Shown here: positions 28,279 through 37,667 of the stretch, piece by piece
Position numbering within the stretch: position 1 is the stretch's first letter
Layout: each line of letters opens with the position of its first letter
Translations under genes and position numbers: made by a program
The notes under the pieces: model-generated
What the model was told of the DNA's origin: nothing
What the model saw: only the letters and a program-made list of their open reading frames with translations
Databases searched by the model: none
DNA from: Loktanella sp. M215
GTDB lineage: Bacteria > Pseudomonadota > Alphaproteobacteria > Rhodobacterales > Rhodobacteraceae
Reading direction: 5' to 3'
Assembly (NCBI RefSeq): GCF_021735925.1
Contig: NZ_WMEA01000001.1
Span: forward strand, 3,440,001-3,504,000
DNA: 64,000 nucleotides

Positions 28279-30381
28279 TCAGCCCTCGATCCGGGTCAGG
28301 TCGGCCACGGACAGACAGATCGTGCGGATGCGTGACAGCAGGTTAAGCCGGTTCCGCCGCAGGATCTGGCTTTCGGCATTGACCTGCACATCCGTGAAAA
28401 ACGCATCGATCGGCTGGCGCAGCGACGCCATGGCGGTCATCGCGGCCCCGAACTCCTCGTCCTGCATCGCGGGGGCGATCCGGGCCTCGGCGGTATCGAG
28501 GGCGGCAAAGAGATCCTTTTCCGCCTGATCCTCGGCAAACTTGAACTCTGCACCGTAGGAATACTCGACGCCGTCCTTCTCCTCGGCCTGCGTCAGGATG
28601 TTGTTGGCGCGCTTGAAGCCCTGAATCAGGTTCTCGCCATCGTCCGTCTCCAGCGTCGCCTGCAGCGCGCGGGCTCGCTTGACCAGCAGGGTCAGGTCGT
28701 CGTTGCCGGGCATGGCGATGCAGGCATCGATGACGTCGTGCCGGATACCCTGATCCTTGAGGTAGACTTTGAGGCGGTCGTGGAAGAAAGAAAGGAGGGA
28801 ATTGACGTCAGCGTAGGCATCACCTTCTTCCCGTTTTCTCACGCCGATAAGATCTCTAGCCGAGGAAACCGGTCCGTTGCTGGACAGTAGGTTTGTCTGA
28901 ATATCATTCTCCAGCACCAGCCGGATCACCCCCAGCGCCGCACGGCGCAACGCGAAGGGATCCTTGGACCCTGTCGGCTTCTCGTCGATCGCCCAGAAGC
29001 CGGTCAGCGTATCCAGCTTGTCGGCCAGCGCCACGGCGACGGAGACCGGTGCGGTCGGCACGGCGTCGGAGGGGCCCATCGGCTTCCAGTGCTCTTCCGA
29101 CGCGGCGGCGACGGCGGCGTCGCGGCCCGCGGCGGCGGCGTAATAACGGCCCATAAGCCCTTGAAGTTCGGGGAATTCCCCGACCATTTCAGAGCGCAGG
29201 TCGGCCTTGGCGATCTGGGCTGCCTCGAACGCCTGATCCGGGTCGGCGCCGACCACCGGCGCGATCTCGCGCGCCAAGGCCGCGATCCGCTCGATCCGGT
29301 CGCGCTGCGATCCCAGTTTATTATGGAAGGTGACGTTTGCCAGACCGTCCAGCCACGGGTCCATCCCCGCCTTCGCCACGCGCAAATCGTTGTCCCAAAA
29401 GAACTTCGCATCCGACAGCCGCGCCGACAGCACCCGCTGGTTGCCGTTCAGGATCGTCGCGCCGTCGTCCGCCGTTTCGATATTGGCAACAGTGACGAAG
29501 CGTTCAATCCGCCCCGTCTTGGGATTGCGGACGGAAAAGAACTTCTGATGTTCGCGCATGCTGGTCTGCAGCACCTCAGGCGGCAAATCAAGGAAGCGGT
29601 CGTCGATCCGCCCCATCAGCACGACCGGCCATTCGACCAGCCCCGCGACTTCGGCCAACAGGCCGCGATCCTCCACAACCTCCAGCCCAGTGGCAAAGGC
29701 CTGCGATGTCGCCTCCTGCCAGATCGCATCGGCGCGCTCTTCGGGGCGCAGCATCACGCGGGCGCGCTTCAGCTTCGCCTCGTAATCCTCGAAAGAGGTG
29801 ACGGAAAACACCTCCGGCCCCATGAACCGGTGACCGCGCGTCGTGTTGCCCGACACGATGCCGTCCACGTCCAGCGGCACGACCTCTGCCCCGTCGTCAC
29901 CGACGAGGATGCACAGGATCGTATGCAGCGGGCGGACCCAGCGCAGGGTCCCGTTGCCCCAGCGCATCGACTTGGGCCAGGGGAAATTGCGGATCGTGCG
30001 GTCCAGCACCTCAGCCACGATCTCGGCCGCACTGCGCCCCGGCTTGTCGATCATCGCGACATAGAAGGCACCCTTCTTGTCCTCGCGCGTTTCCAGCTGG
30101 TCAACAGTCAGACCGACACCGCGCAGAAACCCCTCCAGTGCCTTTTCCGGCGCGCCGACCTTCGGCCCCTTGCGCTCTTCGCGCACGGCCCGGCTCTCGG
30201 CCGTCAGATCCTCGACAGACAGCACCAGACGGCGCGGCGTGGCAAAGGCGGCGGCGGCGGCATAGGTCAGCCCCGCCTCCACCAGACCGTCGGTCACCAG
30301 CTTTTTCAGATCGGCGCTGGCCTGCGCCTGCATCCGTGCGGGGATTTCTTCCGAGAAGAGTTCGATCAGCAGGTCAGGCAT
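28279..30381 (-). CDS. glyS: Glycyl-tRNA synthetase beta subunit
   Basis: The 700-residue beta chain of the alpha2-beta2 bacterial glycyl-tRNA synthetase, starting with the standard [18 protein letters not shown] and ending in a DALR-type anticodon-binding region with FFTDVQVNAES near the C-terminus. It binds tRNA-Gly and works with GlyQ. ATG 30381 overlaps by one base the stop of the preceding small membrane-protein gene (TGATG). Confidence 0.95.
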   Translation of the reverse strand: MPDLLIELFSEEIPARMQAQASADLKKLVTDGLVEAGLTYAAAAAFATPRRLVLSVEDLTAESRAVREERKGPKVGAPEKALEGFLRGVGLTVDQLETREDKKGAFYVAMIDKPGRSAAEIVAEVLDRTIRNFPWPKSMRWGNGTLRWVRPLHTILCILVGDDGAEVVPLDVDGIVSGNTTRGHRFMGPEVFSVTSFEDYEAKLKRARVMLRPEERADAIWQEATSQAFATGLEVVEDRGLLAEVAGLVEWPVVLMGRIDDRFLDLPPEVLQTSMREHQKFFSVRNPKTGRIERFVTVANIETADDGATILNGNQRVLSARLSDAKFFWDNDLRVAKAGMDPWLDGLANVTFHNKLGSQRDRIERIAALAREIAPVVGADPDQAFEAAQIAKADLRSEMVGEFPELQGLMGRYYAAAAGRDAAVAAASEEHWKPMGPSDAVPTAPVSVAVALADKLDTLTGFWAIDEKPTGSKDPFALRRAALGVIRLVLENDIQTNLLSSNGPVSSARDLIGVRKREEGDAYADVNSLLSFFHDRLKVYLKDQGIRHDVIDACIAMPGNDDLTLLVKRARALQATLETDDGENLIQGFKRANNILTQAEEKDGVEYSYGAEFKFAEDQAEKDLFAALDTAEARIAPAMQDEEFGAAMTAMASLRQPIDAFFTDVQVNAESQILRRNRLNLLSRIRTICLSVADLTRIEG

Positions 30382-30908
30382 CAGCGCGTGCTTTCCGGTG
30401 GGGTGGGACAGCCTTCGGGGGCGGGGTTGCCGTCAAAGACGACCTCGCCGCAGGCGTTGATCTGGTGCCAGGCAAAGGCCCGGCCATCGGGGTAGACGGC
30501 GACGATCCGGTCGATGCCGTATTTCACGTCTTTCTGGCCCAGAAAGCCGACGGCAACGCCGTCCTGCAGATCGGCCCCGATCTGTTTGGCGTCGAAACAG
30601 TCGAACCACCCAGGGGCCACGCGCGGTTCCGCGTCGTCGGCGATCTGGTAGGTCTCGGTCAGCATGGCAAGGCTCGCGGGCATGTCGTAACAGGCGCGAT
30701 AGCGCAGCGGGCTGCTGTCACTGTCGATGCCGCGGAAATTGTCAAAAGCGATGGGCTCGGCCTCTCCGCTGGTCAGGGACACCATGTCGACGACGGCCTG
30801 ATCGGCGGGCACCTCTACGTAATAGGCATAGACCTGCAGGTAATAGAGGGCGACGCCGGCAATCAGGGCGATGATCATGATGGCACTTATCCAGAGTTTC
30901 GCGATCAC
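30381..30908 (-). CDS. DUF6446-type small membrane-anchored protein between glyQ and glyS
   Basis: A 175-residue protein with one N-terminal membrane helix (residues about 5-22) and a periplasmic domain with four cysteines (YRACYDM, GWFDCFD, INACGEV, EGCPTPP) and the segment [21 protein letters not shown] recall this as DUF6446, restricted to Rhodobacteraceae. The start is GTG at 30908 in a GTGA overlap with the glyQ stop, and its stop overlaps the glyS start, so it is locked between the two synthetase subunits. Function unknown. Confidence 0.8.
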   Translation of the reverse strand: MIAKLWISAIMIIALIAGVALYYLQVYAYYVEVPADQAVVDMVSLTSGEAEPIAFDNFRGIDSDSSPLRYRACYDMPASLAMLTETYQIADDAEPRVAPGWFDCFDAKQIGADLQDGVAVGFLGQKDVKYGIDRIVAVYPDGRAFAWHQINACGEVVFDGNPAPEGCPTPPESTR

Positions 30909-31825
30909 GCCGCAGCGCCCCCGGCGGGGGTCTGCACGAAGGCATCGGCGCAGGCCTTGGCCAATGTCCGCACCCGCCCGATGTAGGCCTGCCGCTCGGT
31001 CACGGAAATCACGCCGCGCGCGTCCAGCAGGTTGAACAGGTGGCTGGCCTTGATCGCCTGATCGTAGGCCGGATGCGCCATGCGGATCGTCTTCCCCGTC
31101 TTGGGATCGACCGCATCGCAGGCCAAGATACGGGCGCATTCCGCTTCCGCATCCTTGAAGTGCTGCAGCAGCGTGTCCGTATCCGCCACGTCGAAGTTCC
31201 AGCGCGCGTATTCCTGCTCGGTCTGCAAAAAGATGTCGCCGTAGGTCAGCGGGATCGGTGCGTCGGGGGCGTTGAACGGCATGTCCATGACGTGATCGAC
31301 GCCCAGCACATACATCGCCAGACGCTCCAGCCCGTAGGTCAGCTCGCCTGACACGGGCGAACAATCGTGGCCGCCGACCTGCTGGAAATAGGTGAACTGC
31401 GACACTTCCATGCCGTCGCACCAGACCTCCCACCCCAGACCCCAGGCGCCCAGCGTCGGGGATTCCCAATCATCCTCGACGAAACGGATGTCATGCAGGG
31501 ACGCGTCGATGCCGATGGCCCTGAGCGACCCCAGATAGAGGTCCTGCAGGTCCGGCGGCGAGGGTTTGATGATGACCTGATACTGATAATAATGCTGCAG
31601 CCGGTTCGGGTTCTCGCCATAGCGCCCGTCGGTCGGGCGCCGCGACGGCTGGACATAGGCCGCGGCCCAGGGCTTTGACCCCAACGCGCGCAGGGTGGTC
31701 GCCGGGTGGAACGTGCCGGCACCGACCTCCATGTCGTAGGGTTGCAGCACGGCACAGCCCTGCCCGGCCCAATAGGATGCAAGCCGCAGGATGATCTCTT
31801 GAAAACTGCGCGGTTGGTCGGCCAT
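30905..31825 (-). CDS. glyQ: Glycyl-tRNA synthetase alpha subunit
   Basis: The 306-residue catalytic alpha chain. Class II motifs are visible: [20 protein letters not shown] and [22 protein letters not shown] at the start, [20 protein letters not shown], and [16 protein letters not shown]. It activates glycine for tRNA-Gly. ATG 31825 is preceded by AGGGGGCGAC. First gene of the glyQ - DUF6446 - glyS - PEP enzyme unit. Confidence 0.96.
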   Translation of the reverse strand: MADQPRSFQEIILRLASYWAGQGCAVLQPYDMEVGAGTFHPATTLRALGSKPWAAAYVQPSRRPTDGRYGENPNRLQHYYQYQVIIKPSPPDLQDLYLGSLRAIGIDASLHDIRFVEDDWESPTLGAWGLGWEVWCDGMEVSQFTYFQQVGGHDCSPVSGELTYGLERLAMYVLGVDHVMDMPFNAPDAPIPLTYGDIFLQTEQEYARWNFDVADTDTLLQHFKDAEAECARILACDAVDPKTGKTIRMAHPAYDQAIKASHLFNLLDARGVISVTERQAYIGRVRTLAKACADAFVQTPAGGAAA

Positions 31826-31994
31826 GTCGCCCCCTGTCAAACGTGAGCGTTGCATAGGCCGGGCGGCGGAAAGGGTCAATCGTGCCACAGCCGCTTAATT
31901 TGGGCGGACACACGCCGATTTGTGCTGCGGTGCGGAATGGTCCTGCTAAAAACGCGCGCGATAGGACAGTTCCAATTTCAAGGGTTTCAGGCTG

Positions 31995-33755
31995 ATGACA
32001 CGTTCCGCGATCTGGGTAAGCGCCCTCGCCCTGACCCTTGCGGCACAGGGCGCCGTGGCACAGGTCAGCGGCACCTGGATCCAGCTCGAGGCGCAGCCGA
32101 CCCAGACCGCTGCCGACACCCGCGTCCGCGTCTATGCCCAGCGGTCCGAGGATGTGGCGGGCTTCGCCCTGGGTCGCAGCTGGTACGCTATCGTGGCCGG
32201 CCCCTACCCCGACCGGGCGGCGGCGACCGATGCGCTGCGCGATCTGCGGCAGGCCGGTCTGGCCCCCGGCGATGCCTTTCTGACGAATGGAGAGCGGTTC
32301 GGCGACCAGTTCTGGCCCGTCGCAGGTGCCACCCCGGCCGCATCAGCGCCCGAGACTGCCCCGCAAAGTCCGCGGGTCGTGACCATCACGACGCCCGACG
32401 CAAGCGCCCCCCAGACCGCACCCCAGATCCCCGAGGAAAGCCTGCAGGACGCCCGCGTGTCGGAACAGGCCTTGTCGCAGGCGCAAAAGGAACAGTTGCA
32501 GACCGCCCTGGGCTGGGCTGGCTTTTATGACGCAGCGGTCGACGGCGCCTTTGGCCGCGGCACCCGCAGCGCGATGGAGGCGTGGCAACTCGCTCAGGGC
32601 TTCACGCCCACCGGTGTCCTGACGACGGCGCAGCGCGCGCAACTGGTCGGCGCCTACAATGCCGTGCTGGACGGCATGAACCTGCAACTGGTCCGCGACA
32701 CCGCCGCCGGGATCGAGGTGATGATCCCCACCGGCGCCGTCAGCTTTACCGGCTACGAGCCACCCTTCGCGCGCTATGGTGCCAAGGGCGACGTGCCCGC
32801 CCAAGTGCTGCTGATCAGTCAGGAGGGTGACCAGAACCGCCTCTTCGGCCTGTACGAAATCCTGCAGACGCTCAAGATCTTCCCACCCGATGGCGAACGC
32901 ACCCGCAAGGACGCGAGCTTCGAGATCGCGGGCACCAATGCCGAAGTGCAGTCCTACGTCACCGCCCAACTGGCAGACGGTCAGATCAAGGGCTTCGCCC
33001 TCGTCTGGCCCGCCGGCGACAGCGCCCGCTTCGACCGGTTGCGCGCGGAAATGCAGGCAAGCTTTGCCGTGACCGAGGGCGTGCTGGACCCCGCCATCGC
33101 GCGCCCCGACGAGGATCAGGCCATCGACCTTGTCGCGGGCCTGCAGATCCGTAAGCCCAAGGCCTCCCGCACCGGGTTCTATATCGACGACGGCGGCCGC
33201 GTGCTGACCGATGCCGCTGCCCTCGCCTCCTGCGACGAGATCATGATCGACGGCAGCCACACCGCGACCGCGACGCTGGTGGACGAGGCCCTCGGCATCG
33301 CCGTGCTGACCCCCGACGACCGCCTGTCGCCGCAATCCGTCGCCGCCTTCCAGACGCAGGTGCCGCGCATCCAGACCGAAATCGCCGTCGCAGGCTTCCC
33401 CTATGGCGGCGTGCTGGTGACACCTACACTAACCTTCGGCCGCCTCGCCGACATCCGCGGGCTGAACGGAGAGGACACGATCAAACGCCTGACACTGACG
33501 GCACAGGCCGGCGACGCGGGCGGGCCCGTGTTCGACAACGGCGGCGCGGTGCTGGGCATGCTGCTGCCCAACACGCCGCGCGGCGGTCAGGTCCTGCCGC
33601 CCGACGTCAGCTTCCTGCTGGACGCCGGCACGATCGTCACCGCCCTCTCTGCCGCCGGGATCGCGACCGAGACGACCGACACCCTCGCCTTCATGCCCCC
33701 CGAAACCCTGACCCTGCGCGCGGCGGAAAGCACGGTGCTAGTGAGTTGCTGGTAA
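31995..33755 (+). CDS. Secreted protein: SPOR-like, peptidoglycan-binding and inactive trypsin-like domains
   Basis: A 586-residue exported protein. A signal peptide (1-22, ending GAVAQ) is followed by a SPOR-like segment (about 25-95), a peptidoglycan-binding repeat (about 150-225; YDAAVDGAFGRGTRSAMEAWQ), a middle domain and a C-terminal trypsin/HtrA fold (about 390-560). In the last, the places of the triad read LTDAAAL (A408 for His), EALGIAV (G434 for Asp) and GDAGGP (A508 for Ser), so all three catalytic residues are missing while the scaffold is kept. A cell-wall-located binding or scaffold role is likely. Divergent from glyQ. Confidence 0.85.
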   Translation: MTRSAIWVSALALTLAAQGAVAQVSGTWIQLEAQPTQTAADTRVRVYAQRSEDVAGFALGRSWYAIVAGPYPDRAAATDALRDLRQAGLAPGDAFLTNGERFGDQFWPVAGATPAASAPETAPQSPRVVTITTPDASAPQTAPQIPEESLQDARVSEQALSQAQKEQLQTALGWAGFYDAAVDGAFGRGTRSAMEAWQLAQGFTPTGVLTTAQRAQLVGAYNAVLDGMNLQLVRDTAAGIEVMIPTGAVSFTGYEPPFARYGAKGDVPAQVLLISQEGDQNRLFGLYEILQTLKIFPPDGERTRKDASFEIAGTNAEVQSYVTAQLADGQIKGFALVWPAGDSARFDRLRAEMQASFAVTEGVLDPAIARPDEDQAIDLVAGLQIRKPKASRTGFYIDDGGRVLTDAAALASCDEIMIDGSHTATATLVDEALGIAVLTPDDRLSPQSVAAFQTQVPRIQTEIAVAGFPYGGVLVTPTLTFGRLADIRGLNGEDTIKRLTLTAQAGDAGGPVFDNGGAVLGMLLPNTPRGGQVLPPDVSFLLDAGTIVTALSAAGIATETTDTLAFMPPETLTLRAAESTVLVSCW

Positions 33756-33962
33756 GGCTTTGACCGCTGCGACCGTGCGTGCTGCGACAGCAGTCAAAAA
33801 CATGCATCAACCGGTCCGGTTTGGGACGGGGTTTGTGGCACGGGAAATCGGCTAGGAAAGAAGCCGTTCAAAACGAGTTTTTGGTACATGCGGAGGAGTG
33901 CATTACCGGCCTCCGTGCCTCAAAATAACGTCATATAAAATTACTAAAAATGAATCGATGGA
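33756..33962. other. AT-rich intergenic DNA with a stem-loop
   Basis: Base composition drops sharply here compared with the surroundings. The only structure I see is a 6-bp stem, CGGAGG (33891-33896) with CCTCCG (33910-33915), around a 13-nt loop and without a T-run. No coding sequence is supported. Confidence 0.5.
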
Positions 33963-34307
33963 TTAGCTTTCACGATTATATCTCACGTATTTTATTCCGA
34001 AGATTAGACCGCCTATAATAACAAATAGGATTGCAGCTATTGGCGTTAACCCCAGCGCCAAGTAGGCGACTGCGGTAACCGCTTGTACAAAATTATCAAG
34101 CGGGGCAAAATTCGTCGGCAGCCACTGCTTTCGTAAAGCAATTTCTCCAGCGAATAAAATTAGCGTTTGTAAGATAAAAATCCAAAAGAAGGCGGCGAGC
34201 ATACCGAACCTTTTTCGAAACAATAGCCGTTCAACACCGTATAAGGTTCCCAACGCAAGAGTAGAGCAGATTATAAACCCCACCGCATGATCCATTTTTA
34301 TTGCCAA
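33963..34307 (-). CDS. Small membrane protein of unknown function, AT-rich
   Basis: A 114-residue protein with three to four membrane helices: residues about 8-28 (VGFIICSTLALGTLYG), 35-56 (LAAFFWIFILQTLILFAGEIA) and one or two at about 72-106 (AYLALGLTPIAAILFVIIGGLIFG), ending in a basic tail. Codons are AT-rich and unlike every neighbour, which points to recent acquisition. No signature residues of a known family are visible. It sits alone between the secreted protein gene and trkH. Confidence 0.6.
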   Translation of the reverse strand: MAIKMDHAVGFIICSTLALGTLYGVERLLFRKRFGMLAAFFWIFILQTLILFAGEIALRKQWLPTNFAPLDNFVQAVTAVAYLALGLTPIAAILFVIIGGLIFGIKYVRYNRES

Positions 34308-34424
34308 CTCAAGTTATAACTCGCAACCGTCAATCTGAAGTGTAAAATGTCAGCACCCGGCTGCAAAAACTACCATTTCTAGAACATTTCAAACTGTCCA
34401 TATCATCGGACCCGACCGGACCGC

Positions 34425-35873
34425 CTACTCCCGCCAGAACCGGGGCGTCAGGATGACCAGCACGACCATGATCTCCAGCCGGCCGATCCACATGGCGGCG
34501 GCCAGCAGCCACTTGGCGGTGTCGTTGATCGGCTCGAAATTCCCCGCAGGTCCGATCACGTTGCCAAGGCCGGGACCGACGTTGGCCATCGCCGTGGCCG
34601 CCCCGCTGACGGAGGTGATGAAATCCAGCCCCGTCAGCCCCAGCAGCACCGAAAACAGCCCCAGCAGCAGGATGAAGGCGACAAAAATTGCCATGACCGA
34701 GTTCATCACGTCCTGCCCGACGGGCCGCCCGTCAAAGCGCGGGATGAAGATGCCGTGCGGCGAATGGATCGTGCGGATCTGCGCCTTGAGCGAGGCAAAA
34801 AGCAACTGGTAGCGGAAGACCTTCAGCGAACAGGCGGTCGATCCGGCGCAGCCGCCGATCAGCCCGATGAAGAAGAACATCACGACCGGGAACGTGCCCC
34901 AGGCCATGTAGTTTGCACTCGCATAGCCGGTGCCCGAGATGATCGACACCACGTTGAACAGCGATTCGCGGAACGCGACCTCGGTCACGGCGCCTTCGCG
35001 GCCCCAGACCCAGACCGTGATCATCAGAACGCAGAACAGGATGATGCCGAAGAACGTTCCGATCTGGCTGTCCTGCAGGAACGGTCTGGCGGTCCCGTTC
35101 AGCATCTGAACGTAGCGGACGAACGGCAGCGCCGCGCTGAACATGAAGAATGCCCCGACATAATGGATGCCAGCGCCATAGATGCCGAAGGACGCGTCGG
35201 TGTTCGCCATCCCCCCCGTCGACAGGGTCGTCATCGCATGCACAAGCGCGTCGAACGCCGGCATCCCCAGCGCATTATAGGTCAGCCCGCAGGCGATCGT
35301 CAGGCCGACGTAGATGACCGAAATGCTGGACGCGATCTGCCCCGCGCGGGGCAGGATCTTGCCCATCGTCTCGAAGGATTCAGAGCGGAAGATCTGCATG
35401 CCCCCGACCCGCAGTTCCGGCAGGAACACCATGGCGACGACGATGATACCGATGCCGCCCAGCCATTGCAGCGTGCCGCGCCACAGCTTGATGCCGGCCG
35501 GCAGCGCCTCCAACCCTCCCAGCACGGTCGCACCCGTGGTGGTCAGGCCCGACATCGCCTCGAAATAGGCGTCGGTGAAATTGCAGTTCGTGGCCCCGAT
35601 GATGAAGGGGATCGCGCCGAAGACCGGCAACGTCACCCAGATGGTCGAGGTCAGCAGGAAGGTTTGCCGCACTGTCAGGCCGGTGCCCACGCCGTTGGCG
35701 CAGGCCAGCGCCAGCAGACCGCCGGTCAGGATCGTGATGATTGCGGATTCCAGGAAGATCGGCCAATGCCCGTTGCCCGCCGCCAGATCCACCAGAAACG
35801 GCGGCAGCATCGTGACCCCCAACGTGGCCACAAGCAGGCCGATCACGTATCCGACGGGGCGCAGGTCAATCAT
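34425..35873 (-). CDS. trkH: TrkH family potassium uptake protein
   Basis: A 482-residue potassium channel-like subunit with about ten helices and four pore repeats; the filter segments TTTGATVLGG, STGGMANTDA, SGTGYASAN and NVGPGLGN are in order. With a TrkA-type regulator (not in this window) it imports K+. ATG 35873 gives MIDLRPVGYVIG at a normal distance; the upstream ORF part is low-complexity and unlikely. The gene lies leftward of folE2 with 58 bp between. Confidence 0.9.
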   Translation of the reverse strand: MIDLRPVGYVIGLLVATLGVTMLPPFLVDLAAGNGHWPIFLESAIITILTGGLLALACANGVGTGLTVRQTFLLTSTIWVTLPVFGAIPFIIGATNCNFTDAYFEAMSGLTTTGATVLGGLEALPAGIKLWRGTLQWLGGIGIIVVAMVFLPELRVGGMQIFRSESFETMGKILPRAGQIASSISVIYVGLTIACGLTYNALGMPAFDALVHAMTTLSTGGMANTDASFGIYGAGIHYVGAFFMFSAALPFVRYVQMLNGTARPFLQDSQIGTFFGIILFCVLMITVWVWGREGAVTEVAFRESLFNVVSIISGTGYASANYMAWGTFPVVMFFFIGLIGGCAGSTACSLKVFRYQLLFASLKAQIRTIHSPHGIFIPRFDGRPVGQDVMNSVMAIFVAFILLLGLFSVLLGLTGLDFITSVSGAATAMANVGPGLGNVIGPAGNFEPINDTAKWLLAAAMWIGRLEIMVVLVILTPRFWRE

Positions 35874-35931
35874 CGCGCTTGCGTGCCCCGCAGCCGCCGC
35901 GCTGTCAAGCGGAGGCTGCAAAGGGGGCGCG

Positions 35932-37035
<1,104 letters not shown>

Positions 37036-37121
37036 GACGGCGGACCCCTTTTGCGGTGTTGAAGCCCTTAGATGGGGCGCGCGGTTCCGGTTTCCAATTT
37101 TATTGCTACAGATTAACGAAT

Positions 37122-37152
37122 TGTCGCACCCTGCGGGTGTGACATAGTGTCA
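37122..37152. promoter_or_regulatory. Double dyad upstream of folE2
   Basis: TGTCGCACCC and GGGTGTGACA face each other across TGC with one mismatch, and the right end is part of a second perfect dyad TGACA-TAG-TGTCA. It lies about 90 bp before folE2 and 33 bp after the acetyltransferase stop, so it could be a folE2 operator or a hairpin ending the metZ unit (there is no T-run). Confidence 0.4.
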
Positions 37153-37184
37153 AGGCATCACCCTGCCCCGCCCGGACCGCCATA

Positions 37185-37667
37185 TCAACCGGCGGCTTGC
37201 GGCAGATCAAGGGCCATCAGGGTGGTCAGGATTTCCGCCACACCGGCGCCGCGTCGCCTCTGACCCGTCTCTTGCCAGCCCTGCCGGTGAAAGAAGGCGC
37301 GGCTTTGCACGCTGGCCTCGACCGTCAGGCGCGGGACGGGCCGGTGGGCCATCTCTGCCAGCAGATGGCGATACAGGGCAAAGGCCAGCCCGCACCCGAT
37401 GTGATCCGGGTCCACAAACAGCAGGTCGATATGGTGGCCGTCCTGCAGGCTCAGAAATCCCGCAGGCACGTCGTCCACGCAGGCGACCCAGGTCTCCATC
37501 CCGTCAAGGCGCTTGGCAAAGACCTCGCCCGACCGGACCGCCGGCGCCCAGTCTGCCAGCTGCGCCGGCGTGTAATGGTCCGCGGCACCGATCCGCACGG
37601 CGCGGTAGAAGATCAGCGCCAGCGCGCCTGCGTCCGCCACATCGTAAGGGCGGACGCGGGGCGGCAT
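37185..37667 (-). CDS. GNAT family N-acetyltransferase, coupled to metZ
   Basis: A 160-residue acetyltransferase with the core strands CVDDVPAGFLSLQDGHHIDLLFVDPDHIGCGLAFALYRHLL (acetyl-CoA loop degenerate, H-x-G-C-G-L) and VEASVQSRAFFHRQGWQ. The substrate is unknown. ATG 37667 overlaps the metZ stop as TGATG, so it is translated together with metZ and falls under the same SAM-II control. Confidence 0.83.
   Translation of the reverse strand: MPPRVRPYDVADAGALALIFYRAVRIGAADHYTPAQLADWAPAVRSGEVFAKRLDGMETWVACVDDVPAGFLSLQDGHHIDLLFVDPDHIGCGLAFALYRHLLAEMAHRPVPRLTVEASVQSRAFFHRQGWQETGQRRRGAGVAEILTTLMALDLPQAAG

Noticed and set aside
33885..33920. Possible truncated tRNA or attachment site in the AT-rich patch
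   Set aside because: There is a short stem-loop, but no T-arm signature and no acceptor-stem pairing.
37036..37121. Zur box upstream of folE2
   Set aside because: I searched this stretch for the alphaproteobacterial AT-rich Zur palindrome and saw no convincing match.
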